Shown: positions 1 through 11,592 of the stretch, piece by piece | How the letters are laid out: the number at the start of each line of letters is the position of its first letter | Position numbering within the stretch: position 1 is the stretch's first letter | Assembly: GCA_027405735.1 (NCBI GenBank) | Contig: JAPEHQ010000005.1 | Coordinates: 248,001-312,000 of the forward strand | Source of the DNA: Mucor racemosus | Taxonomy: Eukaryota > Mucoromycota > Mucoromycetes > Mucorales > Mucoraceae | Length of the DNA stretch: 64,000 nucleotides | Reading direction: 5' to 3' | The notes under the pieces: generated by a model | Database searches by the model: none | What the model saw: only the letters and a program-made list of their open reading frames with translations | What the model was told of the DNA's origin: nothing | Translations under genes and position numbers: made by a program

Positions 1-246
1 GACAGAAATATTCTCGCTTTAAAATAGGAAATTGCGTCTGGTTTTGTTACATTATAATCGACAAACTATAATATTGACTGACTGTGATAAGATTTTCATA
101 GTTTTCAACCTTCAAAATTGGAACGAGCCGTCTTTTCTAATAACTAGTCTCATACTATACTCTCTAGGATATACATTAAACACTGCTAAATAGATATGAA
201 TTGCTCGAATTACGTTACCTTTTATCAATATTATTATATATCCCAC

Positions 247-1710
247 GAAAGCCCTAAAACCACGTAAATATCTCTGCTTTTTCTTTAAAAATTAGGTCTA
301 ACTTTTCACCCCTACTCAACTATTTTTTTCACTAAATAACACCAAGAAAAAATTATATGCCGATATGCCTGAGATGTTCAGCTTTAATCCCAAAATGAGT
401 ATCCGGAAATATCCTATTTTTTGCATTTGATACAATTTTTTTAGTGCTAATGTTTCAGGTCTTTACAGGTTTTTCATCACTAAAAATAAAAATTTTGAGC
501 CCTAATATCTCTGCAAAAAATTAAGTTATACTAACCCTTTTTAATAATGAAACTTACTTGTTTTGAAATGCCCTATAACATATTTCAGTATAAAAAAATT
601 CTGTGCACTTTTTTTATTTCATTTTTTTGGCCTGTTTGTACTAAATTTAAAAATATTCGTTATATTGTGCAGCAATATTTTTGTATTTGTGTCATGGACT
701 TTGTTGAGCTCTCTCGGGTCCAATTTAGTTTTTTTCAAAATTGTGGATTACATCCATTTAGATCTACATTTCATCTGGTGTCCAACTTGAATTACCGCTG
801 GGATAAATCAGGAATCACTTTGATTTGACATGATGTCTGATTGATACAGCAAGTAATCTTATAACCGAGATGTGGATCCTAACAAATTATAATTATTGAC
901 CTGTGATTTACCGAAAGAATGAGCATTTGGATATTGTGTGGATATATTAGAATCATGCTTTTATGATTCAATAGTAGCATGATGATAGACGCATGGAATA
1001 TGACCTTGCTTGACTTACATGTTGAACATCATGGTTTGACAAATGTTCTAAAAAATTGGTAATTCGATTAGAAATTATGTATAAATAGAAGGACATCTTC
1101 CTTTCAAAGAAGAGTCAATGAAGTTCTACTTGATAATAAAAGCCTAACGTTATCTAGTCGAATTCGTATTATTTTTTTATACTTTTTTTTTCCGTGAATA
1201 TCCCTACCTGTTCCACAAAAATATTGAGTTTTCGTGATGTCCTCAAAAATGTGTGGGAAAGAACATCCTTGGTTTTGCTTTAAAAAAAAACGTGTGTACC
1301 CTCATCCCGAATTCTGGATTTGATACAAATCTTGATTTCTCGGCAAAAAATGCAGCTAAAAAGTTCAGCAATGGCTCGATCGATAGATATTTGTGCTGTA
1401 CATCATTTCCATAGCTTATATTTGAAACATTTATAAAACGTGATGTGTGTCTTTAAAAAACCTTCAAAATTTCAATCGAATTTTACGCAAAATTTAATGT
1501 AAAACATTTATCTAAAGTTTGTTTAAATAGATGTAGAATTTAAAACTGTACAAACAACATTTAATACACCACTTCAATTTACTATGTAGATCACACGTTA
1601 TTAAATGCATTTGTTTTTTGACAATTTTTTAATCGATTTGTCAAATTAATTTTGGGATTCAGTCATTATAGGTTTTACGCTGTAATGTGAACTGGTTATT
1701 AGTTATCATA
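247..1710 (-). repeat. Repeat family C, copy C1, split by a solo LTR
   Basis: This is a diverged copy of a 1-1.5 kb repeat also seen at 14528-15505, 22860-24130 and 56983-58490. Shared stretches include a tract rich in 'aggtct..ctttt', the segment around 'caatttagtttttttcaaaa' and the segment near 1640-1700. It is interrupted by the LTR at 742-1217. The last recognisable base is near 1710, where LINE coding sequence starts. The minus strand is given because the shared reading frame seen in the other copies lies on that strand here. No known transposase or other domain is recognisable. The 5' limit is approximate, and bases 1-246 hold nothing I recognise. Confidence 0.65.
742..1217 (+). mobile_element. 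Solo LTR, 476 bp, TSD AAAAT
   Basis: The insertion splits repeat C1. It starts TGTGGATTAC and ends TGTTCCACA, giving TG..CA ends with a 6-bp TGTGGA/TCCACA terminal inversion. The five bases AAAAT occur directly on both sides (737-741 and 1218-1222), and the C sequence resumes immediately after. A TATA-like 'gtataaatag' lies near 1079 and an 'ataataaaag' polyadenylation-like signal near 1133, which sets the + orientation. No internal retrotransposon sequence is attached, so it is a solo LTR left by LTR-LTR recombination. Confidence 0.85.
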
Positions 1711-1743
1711 GCTCTTCCCAATAAAAAACAGAAACCACCTGGT

Positions 1744-3777
1744 ATGAATGTACCCGGTAGAAGCTACGCTAACGCGGCCTACAATCGTCCCGCTACCACT
1801 TCACATTCTCTCATGCACGGAGACGCTGAAAACACTAGCATTGGTATGTCAACCGCTAACTCCTCCACCAATCCTCAACTGCGCAGAATGAAAACCCGTA
1901 TTTGGCGCCATGCACGAACGACCAATGGCTATTTTCTAGATATTGTTGTGAAAATTCCCAACATGACAGACCAGCAACATCTGATCATCCTTGACAAGCA
2001 ATACAAAGCAAACAATTTTAATGGTGCCAAGTTCCTTGGTAGGAATAGTCAAAGATATATTGAGATATATCCTAATGAAGCGGTTGCACAACGTTTCGCG
2101 AAAGAAGGTGTCCTATATGATTCAGAAATCTCCAAGGTTCAACTGTTCCCCTGCAAAGCCATCCATGGGCAGGGTACAGTCATCCAAGACAACCTCACGG
2201 ATATTCCTTTTATACCAAAAGATCGCTTATTACAAGACCTAAGTGCAGTACTCCGTAAATTTGGTAATACTCTTGACCTCGGCTTGCATTGCAAGCAGGC
2301 CATGGGTTGGTACATGGGATCTGGTTATGCTATTATCCAACAGATTCCTGACAAAGATTATATCAAATTGGCTCACACCATCTCCTGGATGACTGAGCAT
2401 GACCAAGAGTTTTGTTATGCAATTTTCCCTGACATGCCGACTTGGTGTTGCTACTGCCCTGAAGAGAGCCACACTATGTTCGAATGTCAGAAAGCTTTAG
2501 CTCATATTATGTATTACAATTGTGATCGCCACGGACACAAGCAAGTCGATTGCGATAAACCCAAAAAGGGCACTAACAATCGACTAACCAAGAAGGCTAG
2601 AAAAACCTCTCCTGTTCCATCTGATGAAGCTGTAAAATCAGGATGGGATCCAGGCGGCAGTAAAGATCAAGAAAGTTCTAAGCAGCAGCAACAACAACAG
2701 CAACAGCAACAAACGCAGATACTCAGGAACCATTACCTGGTACTCCATCAAAGCGCACCACTCCCTGTCAACAGGGTAAAGGACAAGCTGTAGAGACTAC
2801 CAAGAAGCAAACCCAAAGATCAGTGAGTGACGAGGAAATTGTTGCATCCACCGGTTAATCGTAAGATAATGAACCTTTTGATTTGTAATCCTTATTTTCA
2901 AGAAGTCAGCTAACTGATCTATGATAACATTCTCGATTGTTCTTATTTTCTAAAGCAAGATCCGGGAAGCTGGATATATGAGACATATTCACTTGTTGGA
3001 TTTAGTTATATAAAATAAGCTGAACTTAAATGTGCTGTGTTACTAATGTACATAAATGACCTGACAATGGAATGTCAGAAAGATATAATCGATCCAAAGC
3101 TGATCTTACAGATAATTGTAATATAGAATTTGTATATAAATAGGACAAATTATTGATATTAAATAAAGATTCTCTTCAGTTTTTGTGTGTGATTTAATTT
3201 AACAAGTTCCTTTATTAAATTATACATTTTTTCTTGCCATAATATTTATTCTAAATCTTTGGCATTTCAGAAATGTCTGGTATGGAGGACGACATTAGTT
3301 ATCACCCCTCAGAGAATGAGAGTAAATCTGAGGATGAGGACATGAATCACAGTAAAGTGGAAGCTAATGAAGTCGAGGGGCTTATTCAGGGTCAAAATGA
3401 AAGTACAGATAATAATACATATGGAACAGGAAGCGATGATAGCAACGTCCCTCCTAGTTCTAATGCGGCATCTCCCAGTAATTATAACGATTCTTCACCT
3501 CCCACCCAGAATCACTTATAATTATGATCAATAGCTTATAATTTAAATACGCTTCACTCAACTCCAACAGTCTAGTGAAAGCAGGACATCCACAAACGCA
3601 ATCATCTTACCTCCGTTACTTAAGACTTCAACAATTCCACATAATTATCATTACAAGAAACTCACGCCAAACCTCCTAATATTACTCCAATGGAACTACA
3701 ACGACAAGCCCAACAAACTTATTGTGGTATAGCTTCTTTCTCATCTGACTATATACTGACCAAGATTGCTACTAATC
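1744..3777 (+). pseudogene. LINE (non-LTR retrotransposon) ORF1 and start of ORF2, broken
   Basis: ORF1 is open from ATG 1744 to 2793. It ends in a nucleocapsid-like region with one intact zinc knuckle, CX2CX4HX4C (C-C-Y-C..H..C, about 2449-2490), and a second whose first Cys is Tyr. A CAA/CAG glutamine tract (about 2681-2715) then shifts frame; the original frame (PGTPSKRTT...) continues past 2793. That frame runs straight into a solo LTR at 2840-3269 and resumes behind it at 3275 as an acidic, Ser-rich tail ending at 3521. From about 3545 to 3777 two frames read like the beginning of a LINE ORF2 endonuclease (SLN.NSLVK, then YLRYLRLQ, then LQETHAK and CGIASFSS), with one frameshift. The CACTA-like element R1 cuts it at 3778 and no reverse transcriptase follows. 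The upstream GTG at 1687 is inside repeat C1 and is not a plausible start. Confidence 0.75.
2840..3269 (+). mobile_element. Solo LTR family A, 430 bp, TSD GAAAT, inside LINE ORF1
   Basis: The insertion begins TGTTGCATCC and ends GGCATTTCA. It is flanked by GAAAT at 2835-2839 and 3270-3274. Removing LTR and one TSD restores an open frame, so the insertion is exact. It carries a TATA box ('tatataaatagg', about 3136) and AATAAA ('ttaaataaag', about 3161). It is nearly identical to the copies at 7511-7940 and 28855-29285, so the family moved recently. Confidence 0.93.
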
Positions 3778-4688
3778 CACTAAGGCCGAACTATGCTTCC
3801 CATGGGCATAATGATCTGCGCAGATGAGCAGAATAAAAACTTTTACGCTGATCAGGCAGCCCAGATGAGCAAAGCAATGAGATCATGGTTTTCTAGTCAA
3901 TTTACTAAAGTATATCAATCATAATATAATTATTAACGAAGATAATTTGAATGGTTTAAAACAGATGTGTGTTAATCTGATTCAATAGAATTGCCGTATT
4001 GACGAGATATATCAACTTGAAATTTGGTGTTTGAAAGAGCTCTGCCCATGTTCTTCTTTCGGAGACCAAATGGGAACAACGACAACAACTTGATTGGTAA
4101 CACTAAACATATTTATGCCTTTGTAAATTTCTGTTTGTAACACACAATCTTTTTTCTTTCCTACTCTTTCCTCGGCTGTTTTACTTACGTTTAAAACTAC
4201 AACAAAAAGACTAACATTTGTTTATAAACTGAAATCAAATAGCAGGTGCAAGTACATGTTTTTCCTATTGTTTATTTGGAAATAAATTATTACAGTAACT
4301 GTTAATGTTAGGGCACGTTGTAATATCTTTCTCGAACAAAAAAAGCGTCCAGGACTTAATCATTTTGTTCAATTATCTACGTTATAATCAATGCTTTTTT
4401 GATCTAAAGTCTATATCTACCTCGAGAAAAACTGGTGATTATAGAAATATGTATAGTATTAACTTGATTTGAATAAATAAATAAACTCATATTAGTCAAT
4501 TTAGTTTCTAAAAAGCATGTATTTCTATTTAGTGGCCAACAGCCAAGAAGAAGAAAGCAAGATGTTGTCTTGTATATCACTACCAACTATCAATGGTACA
4601 CCATAATTATTACTTATTAGCTTGTTACGTTGTTATTAATAATTAATTTTACTAATAAATCAATTTTTATAGGTCAAAAGTAAGTTTG

Positions 4689-4788
4689 TTCTGGTAAAGC
4701 ATTGAATAAATTGGCTTGGGACAAAGAGGGTAAAAAGGTGGCAATAGATCCCAGTGATGCCCATGTTTATGATTATGATGTTGGAGGG
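4689..4788 (+). pseudogene. Captured dynein intermediate-chain fragment in R1, first copy
   Basis: One frame reads SGKALNKLAWDKEGKKVAI, then D..HVYDYDVGG, followed by a GTAAGC donor. This resembles a late WD repeat of cytoplasmic dynein intermediate chain (ALN+..W...G++.A.GDS.G.v.iYDVGE). It has no start, no earlier exon and no continuation, so it is a gene fragment carried by the transposon. The same exon end and donor recur in R1, R2, R3 and R5. Confidence 0.6.
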
Positions 4789-7510
4789 GTAAGCCTAAAG
4801 CTTAATGAAAATTACCTCTAGCGCAATAATTATAAAGTAAGACTATATTATCATCAAATAAACTACCACACAATATTTACATTTATAAATATTTAGTGTA
4901 ACAAGTTTGAATCAAGCCGATACAACACCGTAAATTCTTGAAAAAGTTCTCAAGTATAATAAAATCTCTTATTTCTAAGACTTACAAAGCTTATAAGCGG
5001 AATATTAATTTAGAAAATTATTTTTGTCCAGATCATCAATTTTGACATTTTTTAATTTTTTTTTTTTGGTTTTGCAAATCTAGAGTTAATTATACTACCA
5101 ATTATAAAAACAAAAAGTATACACATATGCAAAATTTGTCGCCCTATTTGCTCAATAAAAAATAACAAACCTTTTTATTGCAAAATATTATATGAAAATC
5201 CTTTAATCAAAAATCCGTTTTTGGGGCAAAAGTACAAAGTTTCATTACTTAACATTCAATATTAAGCTTTTATACAATGTGTATTAGTCATGGCTACAAT
5301 TTTCTCTCACAATGTAGTATATTTAAACGTTGATTTTGGCATCAAAAATTGATTTTTCTGTTTTTTGATCAAAATCATGAGTGCTAGTAAGGATAAAATG
5401 AGCCCCGAAAATGTCCGCTATAAAGTCTGAATTTTCAGACCGTACGTGGTTAAATATAAGAAAAGTTGAAAAAAAAGACGCTTCTTTATTTAAAAGTTGG
5501 ATATATGCCATAGTATAAGAGACTTAGCCGTTCAATCTTGCTATGTTCAATTACGGCATAGCTCTGCGGGCTCGCTTTTGCAATTTTTCAACGAATCTAT
5601 GATATGACAGACGGCAGTTTTTCTGGTATAAAAATGTATATTTCTATGATAACAGTTACTGCCTATTGTGTTTAGTAGTTTATGGTTCATGCGCTATAAT
5701 GCTGCTTTTACATTGGCTGAAATGAGCAATTTAGCAGGGCTTTAATTGCGCTAAATAATTTAAAGCCTTGAAAATTCTTTTCTACGTGTGTTGCTTCTCT
5801 CTTTTTGTTTTCATATTCCAAGGATAAATTCACTGTTTTATAAGGGATATCAGACTACTGTATCAAGCTGTTATTCTTTTTCTTTATCTGAGTACGTGTA
5901 ATGAGTCAATAATTTCAGTTTTTTTATTCATGCAAAACCTTGCCTCATTCCGTATATAAATACTACAAGGAAATCATTACATGATCCCTTGTGGATTCAT
6001 ATGATGTCTTATTACACTCCCTTTATTTTTATTTATTCACTAATAAATATCTAACTTACAAATAAGAATACAAACCTTCATCAACCCAGTGATCACCAAT
6101 TTATGATAACAAGAATAATATCTATAAACATATTATCCACCTTTGTTGTTAATCCAAAATTACAGATCATTACACCAATTTTGTTTCTAAAAAATATTAG
6201 TTTATATTTAGTGGCCAACAACCAAGAAGAGGAAAACGAGATGTTGTCTTGTATACTACTACCAACTATCAAAGCTACTACACCATAATCATTACTTATT
6301 ACTTATTAGCTTGTTAATTGATTTTACTAATAAATCAATTTTTATAGGTCAAACGTAAAGTCGTATTCAGCTCAAAACGCTTGAAACAATTCAATTATGC
6401 TAATTTACATGATTTATCATCTCTTGCTCATTAAATTGCTATATTTTCTTTTAATATTTCGTTTATACTACTAATCGACTCGTTTGTCCATTAGAGTTTT
6501 TAACTCATCTTAATACTTGAATAGCTTATCTTCTTATCTATAATAACGGTCCATTATTAGCTCATGGTATGCAAAACTATTAAAAGGAATTGTCTAATAT
6601 CAAATATATCTGATTCAATTGCTGATGCTAAACTAGCATAAAATTAGTTGTGTTGACTCGCAATAAAGTAATAAGGCGTTTTATCGAGTACAATGTCGGC
6701 GTTGTATTTCAGTCAGGTTAAATAGATACAGATATGGTTCATGCAGAGATCTATGAATATTTGAGAGAGCTCAGATCTATTAATACAAAAAAATGATTCA
6801 AATTATGATGCTTTGTCGGCCTGTACAAAATTTTTTTGTGGCGATATTTGGTGGTGGCTCAAGTGTAATTTATGCATTTAATTGTCAAATGTATCCGAAT
6901 CAGGATGAAGTTGGTTAATTTATATAACGGATAATAATGCAATGTAATTTATTGAATAGGCAAATATAAATGTATAAAGCAAAGCTTAATTTTGAATGAA
7001 TGAAAGTACTAATTATTCTGATTAACATCAATAGGTTGAAAAAGCATAGTTACGTGCAATCACAGCTACTAATAAATTTCATAATTTGATATGCAGAAAA
7101 CTCTTGAAGAATTCATTTTGCTACAAAAAATAGTAATTAAACAAAAAACTCGTTGCGAATACTATTATAACTCTTTGATATTTATTTAAGATATAAAGTA
7201 AAGCAAAGGTTTATGGATTACCATAGCCTTTGTGATATATATACTATTTTCTAATTCTATTAATAATACAGCAATAAGATCTTGAAGCAAGATCTTCATG
7301 GTTTAGTTCCTAGTTTGGAAATACCAGTGGTACAACTTGACATTTTTAAAGTTTTGTGTGATTTAAAGTTATTAGATCTTAGATGTTGACTAAGATCAAT
7401 TTGATTACTAAACAAACTTGGTATATGTAGTTTACTACGCATTCTTTTTTTTTTGGCAGTGCTGCAAATCATCCTTTAATATGACTGGATATTAATGAAT
7501 CAGAGAAAAA

Positions 7511-7940
7511 TGCTGCATCCACCGGTTAATCGTAAGATAATGAACCTTTTGATTTGTAATCCTTATTTTCAAGAAGTCAGCTAACTGATCTATGATAACA
7601 TTCTCGATTGTTCTTATTTTCTAAAGCAAGATCCGGGAAGCTGGATATATGAGACATATTCACTTGTTGGATTTAGTTATATAAAATAAGCTGAACTTAA
7701 ATGTGCTGTGTTACTAATGTACATAAATGACCTGACAATGGAATGTCAGAAAGATATAATCGATCCAAAGCTGATCTTACAGATAATTGTAATATAGAAT
7801 TTGTATATAAATAGGACAAATTATTGATATTAAATAAAGATTCTCTTCAGTTTTTGTGTGTGATTTAATTTAACAAGTTCCTTTATTAAATTATACATTT
7901 TTTCTTGCCATAATATTTATTCTAAATCTTTGGCATTTCA
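7511..7940 (+). mobile_element. Solo LTR family A, 430 bp, TSD AAAAA, inside R1
   Basis: The insertion begins TGCTGCATCC and ends TGGCATTTCA, nearly identical base for base to the copy at 2840-3269. AAAAA flanks both sides (7506-7510, 7941-7945). The R sequence resumes with 'actggtaaaaaaactgatac', as in R2 and R3. Confidence 0.92.
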
Positions 7941-8277
7941 AAAAAAATAAAACTGGTAAAAAAACTGATACTCATTGTACATCGAGGATCGAGGTAAAGA
8001 TTGATAAAAAGTGCATTTATCGTTGTGCAGTGGAAATTGCAACATTTTGATGGATAGAAATTATAGGACCAAGATGTTGTGTTTGCCTCAGGATTTTAAA
8101 AGGGTTTAAAAGTATACTTCATCAAACTGATTTATATGTTAAATACTCACCATATGCTATCAAGGTTATCTTGTTTTTTATTTAATTACTGTATTATTAA
8201 AAATCAAGCTTTTCATAGCTCATAATAATGAAAATGGGTTGTGTCTGATTTGATTGGCATTTATCATAAAAAGGGCG

Positions 8278-8740
8278 GATGATACGTTTGATACTACTGT
8301 AGATGGAACCAGTCAATTTAATTTATGGAATTTGAATGCAAATACAGAGGAATCATTGTAAATACCTAACGTTATGTCAACATTATATCCTAGGTCGCAA
8401 ATTCAAGGTCTCAGTCAATATTCGGTATTATAGTAAATCAACAGGCGTCCACGTTGACTCACATGCGTCTTAGTAAATTGGTGTAATGTCCTTAGATAGT
8501 AATTCTGTGTAATAGCTACAATAATAATGAAAAGTATATACATACTAAATACATACCCTGGAGGATGTATTGTTAATAAAAAGTGTAATATATTGGCAAG
8601 ATTATTTCTTAAGGCAATTTTAACATTTCACCTACGTTGCTTCTGGTAAAGCATTGAGTAAATTGGCTTGGTACAAAGAGGGTTAAAAGGCGATAATAGG
8701 TTCCAGTGATGGCCATGTTTATGTTTATAATATCGGAGGG
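8278..8740 (+). pseudogene. Captured dynein intermediate-chain fragment in R1, second copy, split by repeat D
   Basis: The first part (8278-8358) reads DDTFDTTVDGTSQF then NLWNLNANTEE, matching the dynein intermediate-chain VDG...L.LWNLN.DTE segment. The second part (8641-8740) resumes with SGKAL.KLAW and ends at a GGAGGG|GTAAGA donor. The D repeat (about 8366-8632) separates them. Point lesions include a TAA in the GKK segment. Non-functional. Confidence 0.6.
8366..8632. repeat. Repeat D, about 265 bp, inside R1
   Basis: The sequence from 'tatcctaggtcgcaaattca' through the 'gtgtaatgtccttag' and 'taataaaaagtgtaat' segments recurs as a left half at 24745-24890 and a right half at 36508-36625. 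Edges are approximate. No coding potential is seen. Confidence 0.6.
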
Positions 8741-11052
8741 GTAAGACTAAAACTCAATGTGGCTCATCTCTAGCGCAATAATTATAAAGTAAGACTATAT
8801 TATCATCAAATAAACTATCACACAATATTTACATGTATAAAGATTTAGTGTAATAAGCTTGAATCAAGTGGATACAGCATCATAAATCCTTGAAAAAGTT
8901 CTCAAGTATAATAAAATCTCTTATTTTTAAGACTTACAAAGCTTATAATCGGAATATTAATTTAGAAAATTATTCTTGTCCAGATCATCAATTTTGACAT
9001 TTTTTAATTTTTTTTTTCTGATTTTGCAAATTTATAGTTAATTATAATACCAATTATAAAAACAAAAAATATGTACATATGCAGAATTTAGCGCTTTATT
9101 TGCTCAATAAAAAATAACAAACATTTTTATTGCAAAATATTACATGAAAATCCTTTAACCAAAAATCCGTTTTTGGGGCAAAAGTACAATGTTTCATTAT
9201 TTAACATTTAATATTAAGCTTTTATAAAATGTGTATTAGCTATGGCTACAGTTTTCTCTCACAATGTAGTATATTTAAACGTTGATTTTGGTATCAAAAT
9301 TTGATTTTTCTGTTTTTTTATGTAAATCATGAGTGTTGGTAAGGCTAAAATGAGTTCCGAAAAATGTCCGCTACAAGGTCTGAATTTTCAGACCTTTCAT
9401 GGTTAAATATAAGAAAAGTAAAAAAAAAAAAAAGTTTTTTTATTTAAAACTTAGATATACCATAGTATAAGAGACTTAGCCATTCAATCATGCTATGCTC
9501 AATTACGGTGTCGCTCTACTGGCTCGCTTTTGCAATTTTTTAATGAATATATGATATGACAGACGGTTTTTCTGGTAGAAAAATGTAAATTTTATGATAA
9601 TAGATATTGCCTATTTTGTTTAGTTTATGGTTCATGTGCCGTAATGCTGCTTTTACATTGCATGAATTGCGCAATTTATCAGGGCTTTAATTGCGCTAAA
9701 TAATGTAAAGCCTTGAAAATCCTTTTATAATAATACATGTGTCGTTTGTCTCTTTTTGTTTTCATATTCCAAGAATATATTCCATGTTTTATAAGGCATA
9801 TCAGACTATCAAGCTGGTATTCTTTTTTTTATCTAAATACGCATGCTAAAATAAGGGACTAATGTTTTAATATAATAGGTAACAGTCTTTATATTAGAGA
9901 CCGATGTTTTTATTTAACCGTATTCTACTAAAAAAATCAAATATCATTATTTGCTACTGTATTGTTGGACCTATTGTTTGATTAGCAGGTCAAATCGAAG
10001 GCAATGATACTTATATCTACTCAATGAAAAGCTAGAACTGGCTACAGAACCACAAGATGTTCCAGAAAAGTGATAAAATTTCAAATTATAAAGAAATAAA
10101 AAAAAATCTAATGTCTTGCCTAATAACCATAATTATCATCGTAGTTAGTGTATACTTGACAACAAATCTTTTTACAGCTGACACTCGTAAACTAAAATAG
10201 TAAGTTTAAAGAAGGTTAACTTGTTTAAAATTTATGTGTGATAAAGTAACATCTATAATCCTAGATCTGGCTTGCATATAAGTTTAAGCAGTAAGTGTCA
10301 TTTAAATTTATGCTCGAGTAAAAACCATTGTTGCTGTAAACATTATTATAGCTATACAAATATTTACAAATGATGATAATCTTAAATATATTGGTAGTTG
10401 CATGTATTGCTCTACATCAACAACGTATTGAATTGTATTGTCTATAATTTATATTAATAAAAACAAATGTAATTTAAAACCCATTCCAGTAAAAAATGCA
10501 ATGGGATTTTGAGAAGGCACGATGTTCGTGTACAAACCAACTTGTGCCCATACGATCAGCTCATTATGCTCACGGCAAGATTAAATTTATTATTATGCAC
10601 AAATAGGGATAATGATATGCTTATAGGCAAGTCTACTATTATGTACAAATAGGACTAATGTCATGCACACGGACAGAATCTTTAATCCTGCACATACAGG
10701 CTTTTTGCTGTGCTCGTTTGAAGTTTCTTTTGTTGTGGCTATGTGCATCTTGTTATTCTTTAAGCCATATTCAGTGGGTAAAACAGCTCAGGCTATGATT
10801 TGCAGCCCACTTGGGGACAACAAATTCATCTTGTGCAGCACAGGTTGGCGGTAGTGATATAAGTATTCTATAAAAATAAAACGCGCAATAAGGGTGAAAA
10901 GGCTTATATAAAAAATCAGTTGATATAATTTAAATTATGCATGAAAGCATTGGGTTGCAACCATACAAATATATATTTTAGATTTTATATGGTACATCCT
11001 GTATACCGTAAAAAGTAATTTATATTTATCTATTATTCTTATTCATTATATA

Positions 11053-11592
11053 TGTTGTATGCCACCAAGTACCACAATACTTTATTATCTTCTATAATAT
11101 CAATACATCTTACAGTATATTGACTGCAACATGTATTGAATTGCAAAGTCTTGATACCGGATATAAAAAACTCCTAGCGTACGACGTCTATCCAGCAATT
11201 ATCAAGAACGCGTGGACCTCATTTATGACACTATATTATTTTATCCCAGTGGTTCGTCAATCACGTCGTTATTATCAAATCAACATCCAAGCACATTTAA
11301 CGCAGCATTAAAATGAGGCAACTCACAAGCTCTGCAAGCACGGTTAAATTATGATTGGTCCATTTCAATCCATAGATTACTACCAAACAGATCTAATGGT
11401 TTAATAGTGCTTTAAAATACATCTCAGGATCTCCATGCCAAATCAATATAAAAGGTCATACTTTTATATCTAAATAAACTATCTTGTTTTTATTATACAA
11501 TTGTTGAAGAACTGATTCGTTACTCATTCTCTTATCTCTTCTAATTGTATTATTTTTTAAGTATTATTTATCAAATATGAAAATATAGGACA
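11053..11592 (+). mobile_element. Solo LTR family B, 540 bp
   Basis: It starts TGTTGTATGCCACC and ends ATATAGGACA. It aligns through its length with the LTR at 29667-30766 (without that copy's nested insert) and with the reverse copy at 34162-34925. TATA ('atataaaagg', about 11448) and AATAAA ('tctaaataaac', about 11469) are in place. No matching 5-bp target duplication is visible, so this copy is older or one flank was lost. Bases 10857-11052, between R1 and this LTR, hold nothing I recognise. Confidence 0.75.

Larger units (their letters stand above)
3778..10856. mobile_element. R1: large CACTA-like non-autonomous transposon, 7.1 kb
   Basis: The left end reads CACTAAGGCCGAAC (3778) and the right end reads GGTTGGCGGTAGTG (10856). 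The right end in reverse complement, CACTACCGCCAACC, is an imperfect inverted copy of the left. The 200-350 bp next to the ends are rich in repeated GTGCA, GCAGATGAGCA and ATGCACAAATAGG motifs, as in subterminal repeats of CACTA/EnSpm elements. The flanks are ATC and ATA, a possible 3-bp target duplication with one mismatch. No transposase is visible. The body is colinear with R2 (24891-30801) and holds dynein intermediate-chain fragments. R1 contains a partial internal duplication: the 'tttagtggcca..' segment occurs near 4530 and again near 6210, with a dynein-type module between. A solo LTR (7511-7940) and a D repeat (about 8366-8632) are inserted in it. R1 itself cut the LINE. Confidence 0.7.

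Noticed and set aside
547..828. 93-codon open frame
   Set aside because: Runs across the edge between repeat C1 and an inserted LTR; T-rich, not conserved as protein.
1687..1743. Apparent start of the zinc-knuckle frame at 1687
   Set aside because: The first codon is GTG and lies in repeat C1; the first ATG in frame is 1744.
10663..10854. Frames MHTDRIFNPAHTGF.. (also 29494-29784)
   Set aside because: They fall in the subterminal repeat zone of R1 and R2, and one crosses an LTR insertion; more simply repeat DNA than genes.
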